Origin: Sweltsa coloradensis
Taxonomy: Eukaryota > Arthropoda > Insecta > Plecoptera > Chloroperlidae
Assembly: GCA_024449915.1 (NCBI GenBank)
Contig: JAMZAV010000163.1
Span: 62,001 to 126,000, forward strand
Length of the DNA stretch: 64,000 bases
Direction of reading: 5' to 3'
Shown here: one piece after another, positions 1 through 12,445 of the stretch
Numbering within the stretch: the first letter of the stretch is position 1
Layout of the letters: each line of letters starts with the position of its first letter
Notes under the pieces: generated by a model
What the model was told of the DNA's origin: nothing
Databases searched by the model: none
Seen by the model: the letters and a program-made list of their open reading frames with translations, nothing else
Made by a program: the position numbers and the translations under genes

Positions 1-205
1 TCTAACTTTGCTATTCTCATCGGTGCTCGAATCACGATGAAAATTCTCGATACAGTAACTTTGAAAGTTGCCAACTCGCTAGACCTAGAGTGCATGAACT
101 AACGGGCAATGTAGGTTGAAATAATATGTGTCTGGCAAAATATCTGCAGAAACTATTCATCACTCTTGGCACCTACTGCGTTCCTGACGGCCTACGTGTC
201 ACTAA

Positions 206-530
206 TCACACCCTATGCCAAGCTAAGAAGCAGGCGGAAGTTTGTCACACCCTATGCCAAGCCAAGAAGCAGGCGGAAGTTTGTCACACCCTATGCCAAG
301 CTAAGAAGCAGGCGGAAGTTTGTCACACCCTATGCCAAGCCAAGAAGCAGGCGGAAGTTTGACACACCCTATGCCAAGCTAAGAAGCAGGCGGAAGTTTG
401 TCACACCCTATGCCAAGCCAAGAGCAGGCGGAAGTTTGTCACACCCTAGCCAAGCAGAAGCGGCGGAAGTTTGTCACACCTTTTGCCAAGCCAAGAAGCA
501 GGCGGAAGTTTGTCGCACCCCGAAACACAT
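206..530 (+). repeat. 39-bp tandem repeat, about 8 copies
   Basis: Unit of 39 bp containing cacaccctatgccaagc and aggcggaagtttgt. Copies alternate between a ctaagaag and a ccaagaag variant, so a 78-bp higher-order period is visible for the first five. Later copies carry small deletions. The period is a multiple of three, so two plus-strand frames stay open through most of it, but the flanks show no coding sequence. Confidence 0.95.
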
Positions 531-540
531 AGCATCCCGA

Positions 541-1495
541 TGACAATAATTTATCTCTAAATCGGGATGAATTTTTCTATATATTTTTTAGATTACTAGA
601 TCGCAACAGCGACTGCGTTAATTAGCACCGGTCGCAAGGATTTGTTAAAGTTTTTTACCGCTGCATTGACATCCAGTATAATTGGCATGTTGACTCGGGA
701 TTACAGATTATCTTTCGCTTTGAACCTACTGACACAGTTTCCCATGCTCGCCTGGATCCCTGCTACCCCTACCACGCGTAAACCAAGGGGGTTGTTTGTA
801 TTATACTTCTACCCTTCTTCCCCTTCTGAAACATTGCAAATGAGTGGGTAGACTCGAAATAAATACACATTTATTTATTTTATTTAGACTTCATGAATGG
901 AGATTTACGCTAATGGCCATCGACGATTACAGTTCCGTTGGCAATAATAGCAGCTGTCTGCGTTAAAAACTATTAAAGTGATATTTTTTGACATCCAGAA
1001 GGAATTTATTCCAATTTCACGTTAAAAGACGCTAAACGAGTTTAAAACAAATTAGCTTGATATTATCTTTTCGGTAAAATTTTAGTTTACATTGTCAATT
1101 TATTTTTATACGCATATTTCAAAATGTATAGTTTTTGGCCTGTTGTGCGCGCATGTAAGCCTTCGCAATACGTGTGGATAAGGATTAAGAAATTCTGTCT
1201 CGTGGTATTTTTCAATTTACTTTTGACTTAGTTTGAGACTTAGTTTCACCGCGTGACACTTGATAATCTACCGTCAGAAACCAGCTCCATATAAATCAAT
1301 CAAAAGTTGGTGCCTAGTTCAAGACGGATGCTAGTTTGATCAAAGTCAAAATCTTCATAGAATTTTAAATTTAGAGCTGCGTGTTTTAAAACTACCCCGA
1401 AACCTCGTATTTCCCTAAGGAGAATTGTGATTTCATGCAATGTTTAAATTAGCTTCGTAAAAAACCAGCGGTAAAGTTGGGGTTTCCCTAAAGTT
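541..1495. other. No gene seen; SINE tail fragment near 835-885
   Basis: AT-rich sequence without recognisable coding potential. At 839-885 gagtgggtagactcgaaata followed by ATTT repeats matches the tail end of the tRNA-derived SINE described at 58160-58607. Confidence 0.6.
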
Positions 1496-1497
1496 TG

Positions 1498-2060
1498 TTG
1501 GATGAGCGTAGCGAGCGTAGCGAGCGAAGCGAAGATTCCTTTTCACTACACTGGAGAAAAAAATCCGGAATGTTTTTTTTTTTCTTTCTTTCTGTATTTT
1601 TGTGTGTCTGTTAACACGATTCCGGCTAAACCGATACTCCGATTGCGATGAAATTTCATGGAAGCCTTCGAAATCTCTGAACTTAGAACTGCCACGTTTT
1701 TGAGCGCAATCGGGAAATTTTATCTCATAAAAAACACAATTTTACGATTTTTTTCGATTTTTAAAATATTTCTTCGACTCATAACACCTACATGCTTTAT
1801 CCGATTATAATGATTTTTTTCACAGAACCTTAATTTTATGAATTAAGATATTCGTGCGAAATTTGAGCGTAAATCAAAAAATTATTTCTCATGAAAATCG
1901 ATTTTTTTTTTTTTTTTTTAAACAATTCTTGACTTATTACACCTACATGCTTATCCATTGGTAATATTTTTCACAGAACCTTAATTTATGAATAATTATT
2001 CGTTTAAATTTGAGGCGCAATCGATATTATTCCCTTATGAATTGCAATTTACGTTTTTTT
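1498..2060 (+). mobile_element. Helitron-like element, 5' end and body
   Basis: Begins ttggatgagcgtagcgagcg, the shared 5' end of a family also present at 11588-12055, 37736-38509 and 38619-39382. The next bases, with cactggagaaaaaaatccgg and a stretch giving 'genes start' type words for Helitron probes (cacgattccggctaaaccga), match the 11.6-12.0 kb copy in inverse orientation. The 3' end with gcgttttcctag was not found, so the copy is decayed or truncated. Confidence 0.65.
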
Positions 2061-2518
2061 TCTTTTTAAAATTGCCTTAATTAAAAGATTAGTTATTTTT
2101 TTATTTAATTTAGTTGATTAAAAAAATTTCGACTAAATAGATTTTTTCAAACACCGAAAACCGCGTAACCAAGGAACATTATGCCAAATTATCATCCAAA
2201 AACGGCGCGGACTAACGTTTTCCTTTAATTTTTAAACTAACAAGGAATATTAATATATTGCCGTGCTGTTCTACATTATTGGGCAAAAAATTATATTAAT
2301 TTATAGGTAATCTTGAAGTTAATTAATGGCTCAATGGCCGGGTTTCACATGGTTCATACTGGTTCAGACAGAAGTTTTAACGCATGGGATAAACATGAGA
2401 TGAGATGAGGGTATCCATAAGTGACCGATGACTTGGGAGTTGTCCTATCAACAACGCATAATACAACAAATTGTATATTGTTGTTCCACATTAGCCTTGA
2501 TGATACTGGCGTCATTCG

Positions 2519-2735
2519 CGGATGCTAGCTAGGATGTTAGCTAGGATGCTAGCTAGGATGCTAGCTAGGATGCTAGCTAGGATGCTAGCTAGGATGCTAG
2601 CTAGGATGCTAGCTAGGATGCTAGCTAGGATGCTAGCTAGGATGCTAGCTAGGATGCTAGCTAGGATGTTAGCTAGGATGTTAGCTAGGATGCTAGCTAG
2701 GATGTTAGCTAGGATGCTAGCTAGGATGCTAGCAA
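2519..2735 (+). repeat. 12-bp tandem repeat (ATGCTAGCTAGG)n, 18 copies
   Basis: Eighteen almost perfect units; a few carry gtta for gcta. The unit contains the palindrome GCTAGC, so the array can form many small hairpins. Open in one frame as a repeated MLAR peptide, which I take as a by-product of the period. Confidence 0.95.
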
Positions 2736-2739
2736 CAGT

Positions 2740-3279
2740 TTTTCGTTGAAAGCGTCGGCGTCGTCCAGGGTTGGTTCCGAGAATATAAATTCAAGTCCCC
2801 CACTGATAATTAGTTCTTTTACTGAGGGTGGAAACTATTAATAACGGATTGATTTTTTATTTATACGCTTATTTCTTCTATTGCGCCACTTTCTAGTCCA
2901 TACATCTGTCTATGTGTGTCACGTTATCACGATAAAAACCGAACATGATCTCCGATTGACTCACGTTTTTTGCTGAGATTGTCTTTAAACATTTTTAAGT
3001 GACTCTGGGAGACAAAGAACGAAGCTAGCATCACTCAAAATAGCGGTCTCTATGAACCTGGCACCCAAACTTTGGACGAGTATAATAAATCTTATCATTA
3101 GACAAAAGGACAGACAGTTAAATTCGATTTATAACACATTCTTCATAGAGAAGGTTTATGAAATATATATTTCGAAGGAATGGAAAGTATGGGTTTTGGA
3201 GATAGTGGAATTTGGAATGCAATGTACTTGGGACTCTTTTTGGGACTCAATCTCGGAACTCGAACTTTAAAGACTTCCG
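2740..3279. other. Between 12-bp array and trissin: no gene, possible old SINE fragment
   Basis: At 2770-2860 the words agggttgg, cccccactgataa and actgag resemble a decayed tail of the SINE at 58160-58607. The rest shows nothing recognisable; it should include the trissin upstream region. Confidence 0.4.
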
Positions 3280-3606
3280 ATGTGTGTGAGGATTGACCCA
3301 TTAGGCGTATCTCTACCCCCAGGCCTGCTACTGTGGCTGCTGTGCACCTGGTCAGTGGCTCTGAGCTGTGACTCATGCGGGGGGGAATGCACCTCAGCAT
3401 GTGGGACCCGCAACTTCCGAGCCTGTTGCTTCAACTACTTGCGCAAGCGCAGTGGCGGACCGGGGCTTCGTCTGGAGCTGGTGGTTCTTCCCGAGCTGGC
3501 AAAGTACGGCGGTGCCCTGAAACACTTGCCACCACCCGCTTACCACGAAGCAGAGGACGCCGATGACAACAACGGCAACGAGCAGTTGAAGTTCATGTAC
3601 GACTAG
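3280..3606 (+). CDS. Trissin neuropeptide precursor (or its main exon)
   Basis: Reads 108 residues from an ATG at 3280. Residues 16-28 form a hydrophobic core (LLLWLLCTWSVA) that fits a signal peptide. From residue 28 follows the trissin cysteine pattern, with Cys at 30, 33, 37, 41, 49 and 50 (CX2CX3CX3CX7CC), the conserved FNYL and then RKR at 55-57, a prohormone convertase site. In Drosophila, trissin carries three disulphide bridges and activates a dedicated G-protein-coupled receptor. The C-terminal 51 residues are Leu/Pro- then acidic-rich and unconserved. The start is uncertain: tctctacccccag at 3310-3322 is a good splice acceptor, so the first 14 residues may be intron and the signal peptide may begin on an unseen exon. 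The exon is GC-rich against AT-rich flanks. No canonical polyadenylation signal lies close by; AATAAA occurs near 4249, inside a MITE. Confidence 0.85.
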   Translation: MCVRIDPLGVSLPPGLLLWLLCTWSVALSCDSCGGECTSACGTRNFRACCFNYLRKRSGGPGLRLELVVLPELAKYGGALKHLPPPAYHEAEDADDNNGNEQLKFMYD

Positions 3607-4239
3607 TATTAAACATGCACTTGTGTGGGACTTATTTTTATTATTGTGCTTAATTCCTCACAATTACTCTTTGGTTGGAATTTGTTCAGTATAATAAGAA
3701 CACATTGTTTCATAAAATTATCCTTGCTTAATGTAAAAATGGTTCAATTTCTAAATTTTTGTTTAAAGTTTTTCTTATGTTTATATTTTTTGGAAATCGT
3801 TCAATATTGAAACTAACAATTAACTTTTGGTTTGATTAATGCTTACTTGATGCAAGTAATGATTGGGTACTTATATACTTTGGCGTTTTGTATCTGAATA
3901 TGTTTAGTAAAGTCTGTTAAGAACCCACCGTCTGAATATTGATTTATTGATTCAAAGTTCAGAGTAGAAACTTTTGATTTTAAGGTAATAGACTCTACTT
4001 ATCCCAAAGAGTTTGTAGAATGCAACGGACGTGTTGACCCTTTTTCTGTCTGGCTACAATTTAGCTGTTAGTAAGTTACACATATTAATAACAAGCCTTT
4101 GTTTACAAAGTAGCTATAGCTAATTATTAACATATTCTGTGAGGGATATATTTTTTAATTCTCAAATGTATACTATATATTCACTCTTCAGTAAATACAT
4201 TCCATGGCTTATTAAAAATGAATCTATATAACAGGTAGT

Positions 4240-4353
4240 AACGTTGTAAATAAAAATCATTTGACTTTCCACTGTTATTAATTTTTTTTATTTTTAATTA
4301 AAAAAAAATATTAATAACAGTGGAAAGTCCAATGATTTTTATTTACAACATTC
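4240..4353. mobile_element. Small inverted-repeat MITE
   Basis: Two arms of about 50 bp (gttgtaaataaaaatcat, gactttccactgttattaat and their reverse complement) separated by an A/T-rich loop of about 12 bp. The structure is a near-perfect hairpin with no coding capacity. cattccatggc occurs both at 4197 and at 4350, which may mark a local duplication. Confidence 0.8.
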
Positions 4354-4359
4354 CATGGC

Positions 4360-5627
4360 ATAACAAAGTTTATCTCTTGTGATGAATGAGTAGCAAACTA
4401 GAACTCAGTTAGTGAAAGGACAGCCTTGATTGAAACCGAATCAAACTCGTCGTTAGCACCGGAACGAAAACTTCTCCGATTCCTCGTGTTAATATATTGT
4501 CGGTGGTATCAGCATTGGGATTTCTGCTTTTTATGTTACTCATTTTAATAACCAGAATTAGATGATGATAAATACACCTTCACAAATATTATTCAGCAGT
4601 AAATACTTGCATTTAAATTACCGAAACTTACAAGTCCAATTGTAACGCATCAGTTGATGCGTTTGTTTTCTTAAGTCTTAGCATATTTAAACTCCATTGT
4701 CTTAGAAACGGAAAACCAAATACTAACCAAAACTATTCCGGAAAATTACCGGAAATCCTCAAGCATGCCGAAGTTTCTCGGCTGGCCAGTGCATGTTTTT
4801 GTTTAGTCCCAGGCCACAGAGAAGAAGAAGAACTTGTCTGGTAGTCTTGAGCTCTCCCCGGCATCCCCTCACCCCGCCTGCCCGCCGGCCTGTCGAGGAG
4901 TGCTGTGGTAGTCCAATCAGTCGAGGCGTGACCTTCTCCTGGCAAAGTCACCCACCACCCTGGACACGGGCCGCGCGTGTAGTGACCATACCAGAGATTC
5001 CAGATCCGGTATAGTGCAAGTTATGTTTGTGAAACTATTAGTACAGGAGGTAATTATAAGTGAGCCCCTAACACGTATGTACAACCACGTGCGAAGCTGC
5101 CAACATGCCAGTTGTAAGTACAAAATATAACTTTGAATCTGTGTGAGTGAATGCCAGTGAATTGTCTCGTCTTGTTTAAATGTTGCGCAAAGCGTGTGTG
5201 CAAGCGTGAGTGGGCGGTCATCCTTATTTCTCACCACTTCACAATAATAGGAAAGTGTTTAAAGAGTCGTAAGTAGGGAATATCGTCTCCTTTCATCACA
5301 CATCAAAATATGCACCATCAAAAACTTGGAAGGTGTAGCTTATGGAGTGCGAAATACTTTACACAGTACAAGAATGCAATTCATTCATGATAACTTAATG
5401 GGACGACTTTATTTAAAATTTGTGTATGTATTTTTCTCTGAGATTACTCCCCTAGCAAGCAAACGATGTGACAATACCCGCTCTTCGTAAGCCGACTATA
5501 CCAAGGAGGTAGAGCTGTTATAGAGACACGAGAAGACACGGACTGTCTCACACAATCTCGCTTCCTACTCAGCGTGGAGCGGCAACTTTATTGTCATCTG
5601 CCGTCCATAATATAATATTGTATGATA
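4360..5627. other. No recognisable gene; GC-rich island at 4840-5000
   Basis: Mostly AT-rich. Bases 4840-5000 are unusually GC- and CpG-rich for the neighbourhood, with open frames on both strands but no motif I recognise. A promoter or first exon is possible. The segment 5480-5600 shows no structure. Confidence 0.35.
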
Positions 5628-5830
5628 ATATAGAAATCATTACAGAAATTGGAAAAATCTATCTCCGCGGGGTATCGAACCCCGGTCTACCGCAATCGGG
5701 AGACCCGGGGTTCGATACCCGGCTGAGATGGATATTTTTTAATTTCTAGAATGATTTCCATAGAATCAATTATTACACATTCGGGAGTGTTTCCCGATCA
5801 ATTAAATAGAAAAATTATATTTTTAGCAGT
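5628..5830. mobile_element. tRNA-derived SINE, head-to-head inverted dimer
   Basis: Two B-box-like tRNA halves face each other: tatcgaaccccgg on one side and ggggttcgatacccgg on the other. Each is followed outward by the same body, gagatggat..aatttct..gatttc (reverse-complemented on the left). The right end continues with cgggagtgtttcccgatcaa, a shared 3' segment also at 13800 and 31640. Confidence 0.7.
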
Positions 5831-6065
5831 CCAACAGCTAATAAGTTTCACGAGAAAATGGAATTGTTGACAGGTTTACATTACATGCAAAGAATGCATC
5901 ACGCTAATCATTCTAGTGTAGTGGGCAGCGTTGAATCACTCACTCACTACTGCATTCACACAATGCACTCTGGACTGCAGTGGCCGTCCGCCTGGCTTTA
6001 CGCCTGTGATAGTCTCGCAGTCTCCATACAACAGCTAGCCTGTGTCCCTGTCTTTGTTGGAACAT

Positions 6066-6240
6066 TAAATACAATTCAGAAATTATAAAATCCATACCGA
6101 TCGGGGTTCGAACCCGAGTCGACCACATTCCAGGTAGGCGCCTTAGCCTACGAGACCACTGAGGCGGTAGATGTTTAATTTCTGAATTTTAGTTGCATCA
6201 TATATCTGAATGGATGGAATAGTACTGCAACGATACTGCA
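6066..6240 (-). mobile_element. tRNA-derived SINE bounded by AATTCAGAAATTA inverted repeats
   Basis: On the minus strand an A-box-like tggtctcgtaggctaagg and a B-box gggttcgaacccc are followed by ggattttataatttctgaat. The plus-strand right side also ends taatttctgaatt, so the tRNA-like part lies between inverted copies of the body. The sequence atctgaatggatggaatagt downstream recurs at 13605. Confidence 0.7.
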
Positions 6241-6323
6241 CTTATTCAATCTGTTACGAGTTTACTGAGAACTGTTAACAAATTAGCAACATCGTTGCGA
6301 TTTAAACCTACAAGAAATAACCA

Positions 6324-6504
6324 GGAAAACGCCAAAGTCATTGTTAGACAAGTGAGCGAGCCATGTGTTGAGTACCCGGGAACATTTCCTATCCTCCTCC
6401 TACCAAAGGCTGGATCTAGATAGCATGGGTCTTCAAAATTCAAATGTTCCCGGGTACTCAACACATGGCTCGCTCACTCGTCTAACAACGACTTTGGCGT
6501 TTTC
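6324..6504. mobile_element. GGAAAACGCC foldback element, short copy
   Basis: Arms of about 65 bp starting ggaaaacgccaaagtc, with gtgagcgagccatgtgttga and gtacccgggaacatt, and an exact inverse at the right end. The centre holds about 50 bp. Same family as 28544-29474, 30175-30562 and 31121-31400. Confidence 0.85.
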
Positions 6505-6509
6505 ATACT

Positions 6510-8755
6510 AATATTTATATTTATTATAACTTATCTTTGTATCAAACAATAGTGTCTAACAACTGTTATTTAATTGAAGCGCAGGCCCGAATAACGTTGT
6601 AAGCTACATTTACTCAGGAAGCTTAAACAAAGAGTGGGTTGTTACAGAGGGGTTGGTTTAAAATCAGAAATACTTATACTAGTGTTATGTATGAAAATCA
6701 TCATCTTACGACAAGAATGAACTGTGCATTTTATCAATTGACCTTATTTCATAAAATGGCCGCCAGGCCGTAAATTTAAACTGCATATGATAATATGCCT
6801 TCCATTCTGAAACCTAATAATTCAAAGATGCATTCCAATATTTTGTCGTTATTTTATTTTTCATTGTTACCAAGAAGGGTCTTGGTAACAATGAAACGTT
6901 ATTAATTATATAAAATATATAAAGTATGGTTTAATGACTACAATGTTTATAATTAAAGGTTCACAATTCGTGTTACATGAACTCTGCGACGTGAGAGCAC
7001 TCGATTCTCTAGCCACGCTGTCCAGAGCACAGCACAGCCTCACTCTGCACTCTGCGTCGCCTCGCCCGCCACAATGAGATTACCAAGGAGCAAATGGGTC
7101 CCAGATTTCCGTCGACTCCTATCAGCTTATTGTTCGTACTGTTAGGGTGTTAACTCTTTGCGTGGTAGAAGCAGAAGAGCGTTCGTGACGTTTTTCGTTG
7201 CAATACCCGATAATCGAATTTTTAAATAAATTTGAAACCTTTTATTGTATTGAGCGAATGAGTGGAGCGCCGCTTTTGTAAGTGGGTATACGCTGTGTAA
7301 TAGGCTGAGCGAATTAAATAGGAGTTGAAGTTATTGAGAGGCAATACACTCAGCGAAACCTTTTAAAGTAAAAGCAATTTGGAAAATTTGATTGCGAACC
7401 GAAAAAGAATACAATCTCCAGATTTCATAATTTTGTGGATGTCAAATTAAGAGGGCACTTGCGGCCAGAATTTGGCGCAATAAACATTGCAAATGCTCAC
7501 GAACATGCTTACACATGCCAAACTAATAGAGTTAGAATTGTAAAGGAAAGCTTCATCTATGCTAGTATGCTGTTCAATTTTCGGTACTTACGAATACGTT
7601 TTCTGCGGATTTTTACAAATGACAGTATTGACAATACTTTGCGTAGATCTTTGGCGTAATTTTTTTCGAAAACAAATTGATATTAATTCAACTTCTAAAG
7701 GGCAAAGTAATAGATCTAAGCTTAATAAATAACTTTGTGTAAAGTTTAACCCTCTATCTTTATACTTTCATCATTCAGATCTTATTTGCGAGAGTATGTT
7801 TTAGAAAAAGAAGATAAAAAATTACATTGATACGATGGGGCTAAGGACCAGCGGATGAGACTGTGTAAATTGTGTATATTTTGTTGATGAGTAGGTGATC
7901 AGATTCTATAATATGCTGTCATCAATCACTAAATTAATATTCTGATCTACAGCTTGAAATGTTTCATTACACGACTTTTCTACTTAAAACACTTATTTGG
8001 CCGATATATTTAATACTGTATTATTTGTTTCGAGACTTATGTATATTATGCTTAGGGGTTTCATCTTCAAATATAAACCATGAGCGATGATCTAAATACG
8101 CCTTGTTGACTGTTGGTCTCAGTAACAATTATTAAATTAATTTTAAAACTCCTCAGACAATATGTTATGGGGTAAGGTTGCTCGTGGTTGCAAGCCACAG
8201 CCAAACCTATATCACATCCGTCTCATGTTGTACGGACAGAGTATCGAGCTTCGCTGTCTCCAGCCAAGGCGCGACTGAAGCACCCCAGCTGTGGCAACGA
8301 TGTTGGCTGACGAACAGTCAAATACAAGGAAAGTAAATTAGCGTGAACAATCTGGACACAGGCAAACACTTTTTTATAAACGTTCACGACAGCTTAAACT
8401 TGTAATTTAGCATTGGGTGATCTCACGGCTAGACAGGATTGCCTTCCAATTTGCACAGAATAATAAAATTAGTTAAAATATGTGTGGCAATATTACCGAA
8501 AACCCCGAGAACATTGCAAACTAATAATAAACATAATATCTAATAAAAAAGAATTTAATACATTTTTAATTAATTTATAGTATTTTAGTATTTATATCAT
8601 TATACTTACTAACATACTTTGCCGTAACCGGATGTGAGGGCAGGACTTTCTGCATTGGAAGCAAAGCAAGTAAATTTATATACGTTTAATGGTGATCATA
8701 TTATTCAGGCGATTGATATACACATTGATTTGCATTTTTCGACAGTATGCATTGT
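6510..8755. other. No gene recognised
   Basis: AT-rich with a modest GC rise at 6980-7150. There ccgccacaatgag gives a good start context, but the frame closes after 23 codons. A short inverted pair around 6860-6895 (ccaagaagggtcttgg) is present. Nothing else is supported. Confidence 0.4.
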
Positions 8756-8762
8756 ATATCAC

Positions 8763-9411
8763 AAGCAAATAAATAAATAAATTCGTATTTCGAGTCTACA
8801 CACTCAGTCATATAACCTTTGAGTATATGGTTATATACTCAATGATATAACTGATTTTCAGTGGTAGACAGTAAACCAAAGCGACCAAGCCAACCCTGTG
8901 GGCATTAAAATTGCATTTAATATCCTTTTTATTTGTTACCAAAATTGTTGAGTTTTAATGCATTGTTGTTGTAATATTATTTCAAATATTTACTTAAATG
9001 TAGTTCATTGTTGTGTCTGCATCTATGTAATTAGATTTATTTAGGTGTCCTCCTTTGTAAATCAATTTTTATAACTGAATAGGATAGACGTTAAATAAAT
9101 AAATAAAATAAAAATCAACGAGTAAGCGATAACCAACCAAAGATCATTTTTTTTATATATGAAATATAGCAATCAGTGCTATGGACATTGTGAACACCAG
9201 CGGATCAACGCCAGAATCATCAATAACAGGCCGATTCAGAATAACTTTGAATTTTTTAGCCTATGTGCCTCGAGTAAGACAAGAACTGACGGACTTCAGT
9301 CCAAATCAGAAGTTTAAAAACTTCTGATTATAGCGGGAATCGAACCCTGGACCTTCTGCCTTGGAAGCAGAGACGGTCCCACAAGACCAACGAGCCACAC
9401 AGTTTATAACC
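8763..9411 (-). mobile_element. tRNA-derived SINE, split by a 200-bp insertion
   Basis: Minus-strand head at 9400-9330 with an A-box-like tggctcgttggtcttgtggg, an anticodon-arm ctgcttccaaggcag and a B-box gggttcgattcccgc, resembling tRNA-Gly(TCC) most closely. The body matches 58160-58607 through accaagccaaccctg and gtaagacaagaactgacgga. Bases about 8909-9110 are absent from the other copy; this insert ends in an A/T-rich tail like a retroposon. The element ends in AAATAAAT repeats at 8765. Confidence 0.8.
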
Positions 9412-11587
9412 ATTATCAAATTTTACATTACTATTATTTGTCGGGAACAGTAGACAAATGATTAACTAAAGTTGGCTTAGTATTTGTTTCGTCTGTAAAG
9501 CTTCTACGAAACGTTTGGATGTAAACGCTTGGTACTTTTAAGTTCACTCTCCATACTTCACAAACATGTAACTTAAAAATACACACCGTTGTACTAGATA
9601 AGTTATAAACTATAGCTTATCACAAAATGTTGGATTGCAGAGAAAATCAAAAGTACTTCAATTATATTTTAGTCTGAGGCAAGGGATATTCTACTATAGC
9701 ACTTGGTACCACATTAACAATAAAACAAATTCCCACTCTAATACAGACCCAGCGCCTCCACCAATACGAGCTCTTGTTTTTTATTTTGTTTTTTGTACTT
9801 CCCCTTAAATGTATGCGTCAACAGTTTAACACTTCGTTTTGAGTTGTAAAATTTCATTGATTTTGTCATGTTTGACAACTTTTTAATCAATGTATTCTTT
9901 GTTTTTGTTTGTTACAATGATTTAACAACTAAAATATGATTGCCACAATAACAAAACAGTATTCATTAATGAAAATTGAAATCAAGAAATTTAAAAAGTT
10001 CCAATTCTTATGTTGTGACCCACACTGACCCAGTTTGTTATAATAATAAGATTGACTGAAACATTTTTATGATTTAAGATCTGAAAGATAATAGAAATAT
10101 AAGAGGACGGCAAATTAATTATCTTACCATGACACTTAGTATTTAGAAATACATATATATCAATTCACTATTCCAGTGCTGAGTTTAATATTGCTCACTA
10201 CACTTATAAAAGTCTCACGCGTAATTTAACGTACGCATTTAAGAGCTAAACACGTCGTTAAATCACTGTCGCTAATGTAGTGCATTGACTTTAATGGGCG
10301 CTAAGTGAACAGACAGTGGTAATCTCGCCCGTAGTGGTTTCCGCCTGCCACGTTTGTTTTGAAAACACGCCAAGATTTGAATTACGCCACACAACAAAAC
10401 ATCCTAAAAATACTCGACGAAAAAACTGTCACTTCTTGAACAAATTTTCCAAACACAATTAAGAAAACTAAGTAATCGCATTTATCAGCTAGTTTCTTTT
10501 GTGTTTCACGTAGTGTATCAATGTTATTTTTTAAATTATTTTTAGTAATAATTTCGCCAACCTTTTATTTTCCTTCATATTATGTACAATAGATTATCAG
10601 CATTCATTCCTTAGTGCATCGAAATAAATGTCAAACTAAATTATTCCTTCTTTTCATCAAACATTTCCATAATCGTGTTTTGTAATTTGGTTATCAAGTA
10701 CGCCAATACATTTTTATTTATTACTATTTGTCAATTGATCTTTATTCTTTTGGCTTAATATAACAATACAAAATGTCTCCCGAAAGTACGCATTTTTATA
10801 AAAAATACTTTTCTTGTGAAGTTTTAGAATTTGCAACATTTTGCTCAGGTCATATAAATCGTCAATTTATCTTTTATTGATATGAAACATTGCATGGATG
10901 TCAACTTAATAAGGATACGCGAGTTTTTACAACACAAAAACAACAAAATCAGGCAGATAAAGAAAACAAACATACACGTTTGCGGTGTGTGGGCTATTAA
11001 TCAAATTCAAAATCAGATTTGCCCAGTTTCTCTCTAATGATTTGTAAAATAGGGTCACTATGTCTTTCTTTGCCTCTCTATGAAGCTTATGACATGTGTG
11101 CTCGCTTCCTGTTGGCTGTGCCAAGGGCAGAAGTTGCCTCAAACACTGCTGTACTAATGCTCATAGCGATGGAAGATTATGTTATAGGCCTAAGTAACTA
11201 TAGTAGCAGTGTTGAATTCACCAAGTGATCGGAAGGAGCTCTCCAGCTAAAGACATTGACAGCAACAGAAATCTCTTCATGTCCTCGCATAAAGTTTGTA
11301 TAGAAATCATTCAAATCAACTAGTCTAAAGGGGCTATTATCCCCCCCAAAAAATTCTTTTACCACATAATATACATAATACTTCACTAAAATTACCGTTT
11401 AAAAAACTAATTGTAAAAACAATAGGCATGTCTCATCTTGTTTTTTAAGTGTTTATTAATGTTAAATTAGTATTATTAGAGGGGTGACGAGGATCGCCAA
11501 AGTGTGCCCCGATAATAAACGATCCTTGTTGTCACCCTTTTCTGCTTGCGGGAATAATGTTATCACAAGTTCTGGTGCTAAATATAA
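9412..11587. other. No gene recognised
   Basis: Very AT-rich. A somewhat GC-richer stretch at 11030-11170 has overlapping open frames on both strands, but no motif or convincing splice context. Fragments acaccat/accattatcaaattt at 9400-9420 recur at 56145. Confidence 0.4.
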
Positions 11588-12055
11588 TAGGAAAACGCTT
11601 AAGTCCCGCCGCGTTGATGGATAAGCGTAATTTTTTATAAACGAAAAAAGCGTAAAATCGCTATTTTGTAACAAATAATTCTTCGATTACGCTCAAATTT
11701 CACACGAATATATTAAATCATAAAATTAAAGTTCTGTGGAAAAAATAATTACAATCGGATAAAGCATGTAGGTGTTATAAGTCGAAGAAATTTTAAAAAT
11801 CGAAAAAAATCGTAAAATTGCGATTTTTACGAGAAATAATTTTTCGATTGCGCTAAAAAACGTGGCAGTTCTAAGTTCAGAGATTTCAAAGGCCTCCATA
11901 AAATTCCATCGCAATTGGAGTATCGGTTTAGCAGTAATCGTGTTAACAGACACACGAAAATACAAACAGAAAAAAGAAAAAAAAGAAAAAGAACATTCCG
12001 GATTTTTTTCTCCAGTGTATTAATGAATTTTCGCTTCGCTCGCTACGCTCATCCA
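11588..12055 (-). mobile_element. Helitron-like element, 468-bp copy
   Basis: Minus-strand 5' end tggatgagcgtagcgagcga at 12055 and 3' end gcgttttccta at 11588, preceded by the subterminal tccatcaacgcggcgggact. Internal sequence matches 1498-2060. It abuts a partial TTAA-family sequence on the right. No coding capacity is seen. Confidence 0.75.
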
Positions 12056-12445
12056 AAAATTTTAAAAAAACTCTCAAACACGCAAAAATATGCATTCCAA
12101 ACTGACACCCGTTCTTGGTAATCATCATATTGAGACCGAACCACTTGCCCAAATTATAAAACAAAAAATATGAAGAATTTACAGAAAAGGCTGTAAAGTA
12201 CATCAATAATGGACAATATTCTTTTGGATCGAAATCCTCGGTCACGGGACATAAAGATCGTTCCCATGTTATTTCTTATGGGAGATTTTTGCCGATGGGA
12301 CCTATAGCACAAAAATTACCAAGTTTGTCAATTTTTTTCGGATCATGGTGGACCCACTAATTATTTTGTTACTTTTAATTCGTATAACTAGTAAACCTAA
12401 ATGGAATAGATATTTTGAGTTTAGCGGGTGAATACCGCTTAAGAC
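12056..12445 (+). mobile_element. TTAA element family X, partial decayed copy
   Basis: Matches the right two-thirds of the element at 54084-54726, through acaaaataaagag-like, tcttatgggagatttttgcc and tttagcgg words, but with many changes and a damaged terminus (gaataccgcttaag). Confidence 0.75.

Noticed and set aside
206..530. CRISPR-like array
   Set aside because: Contiguous 39-bp tandem units without spacers in a eukaryotic sequence.
4793..5014. Arg/Pro-rich plus-strand frame
   Set aside because: GC-rich composition alone opens the frame; no motif, and both strands are open.
9330..9405. Possible functional tRNA-Gly gene on the minus strand
   Set aside because: Acceptor stem does not pair and the sequence continues into a SINE body shared with 58160-58607.
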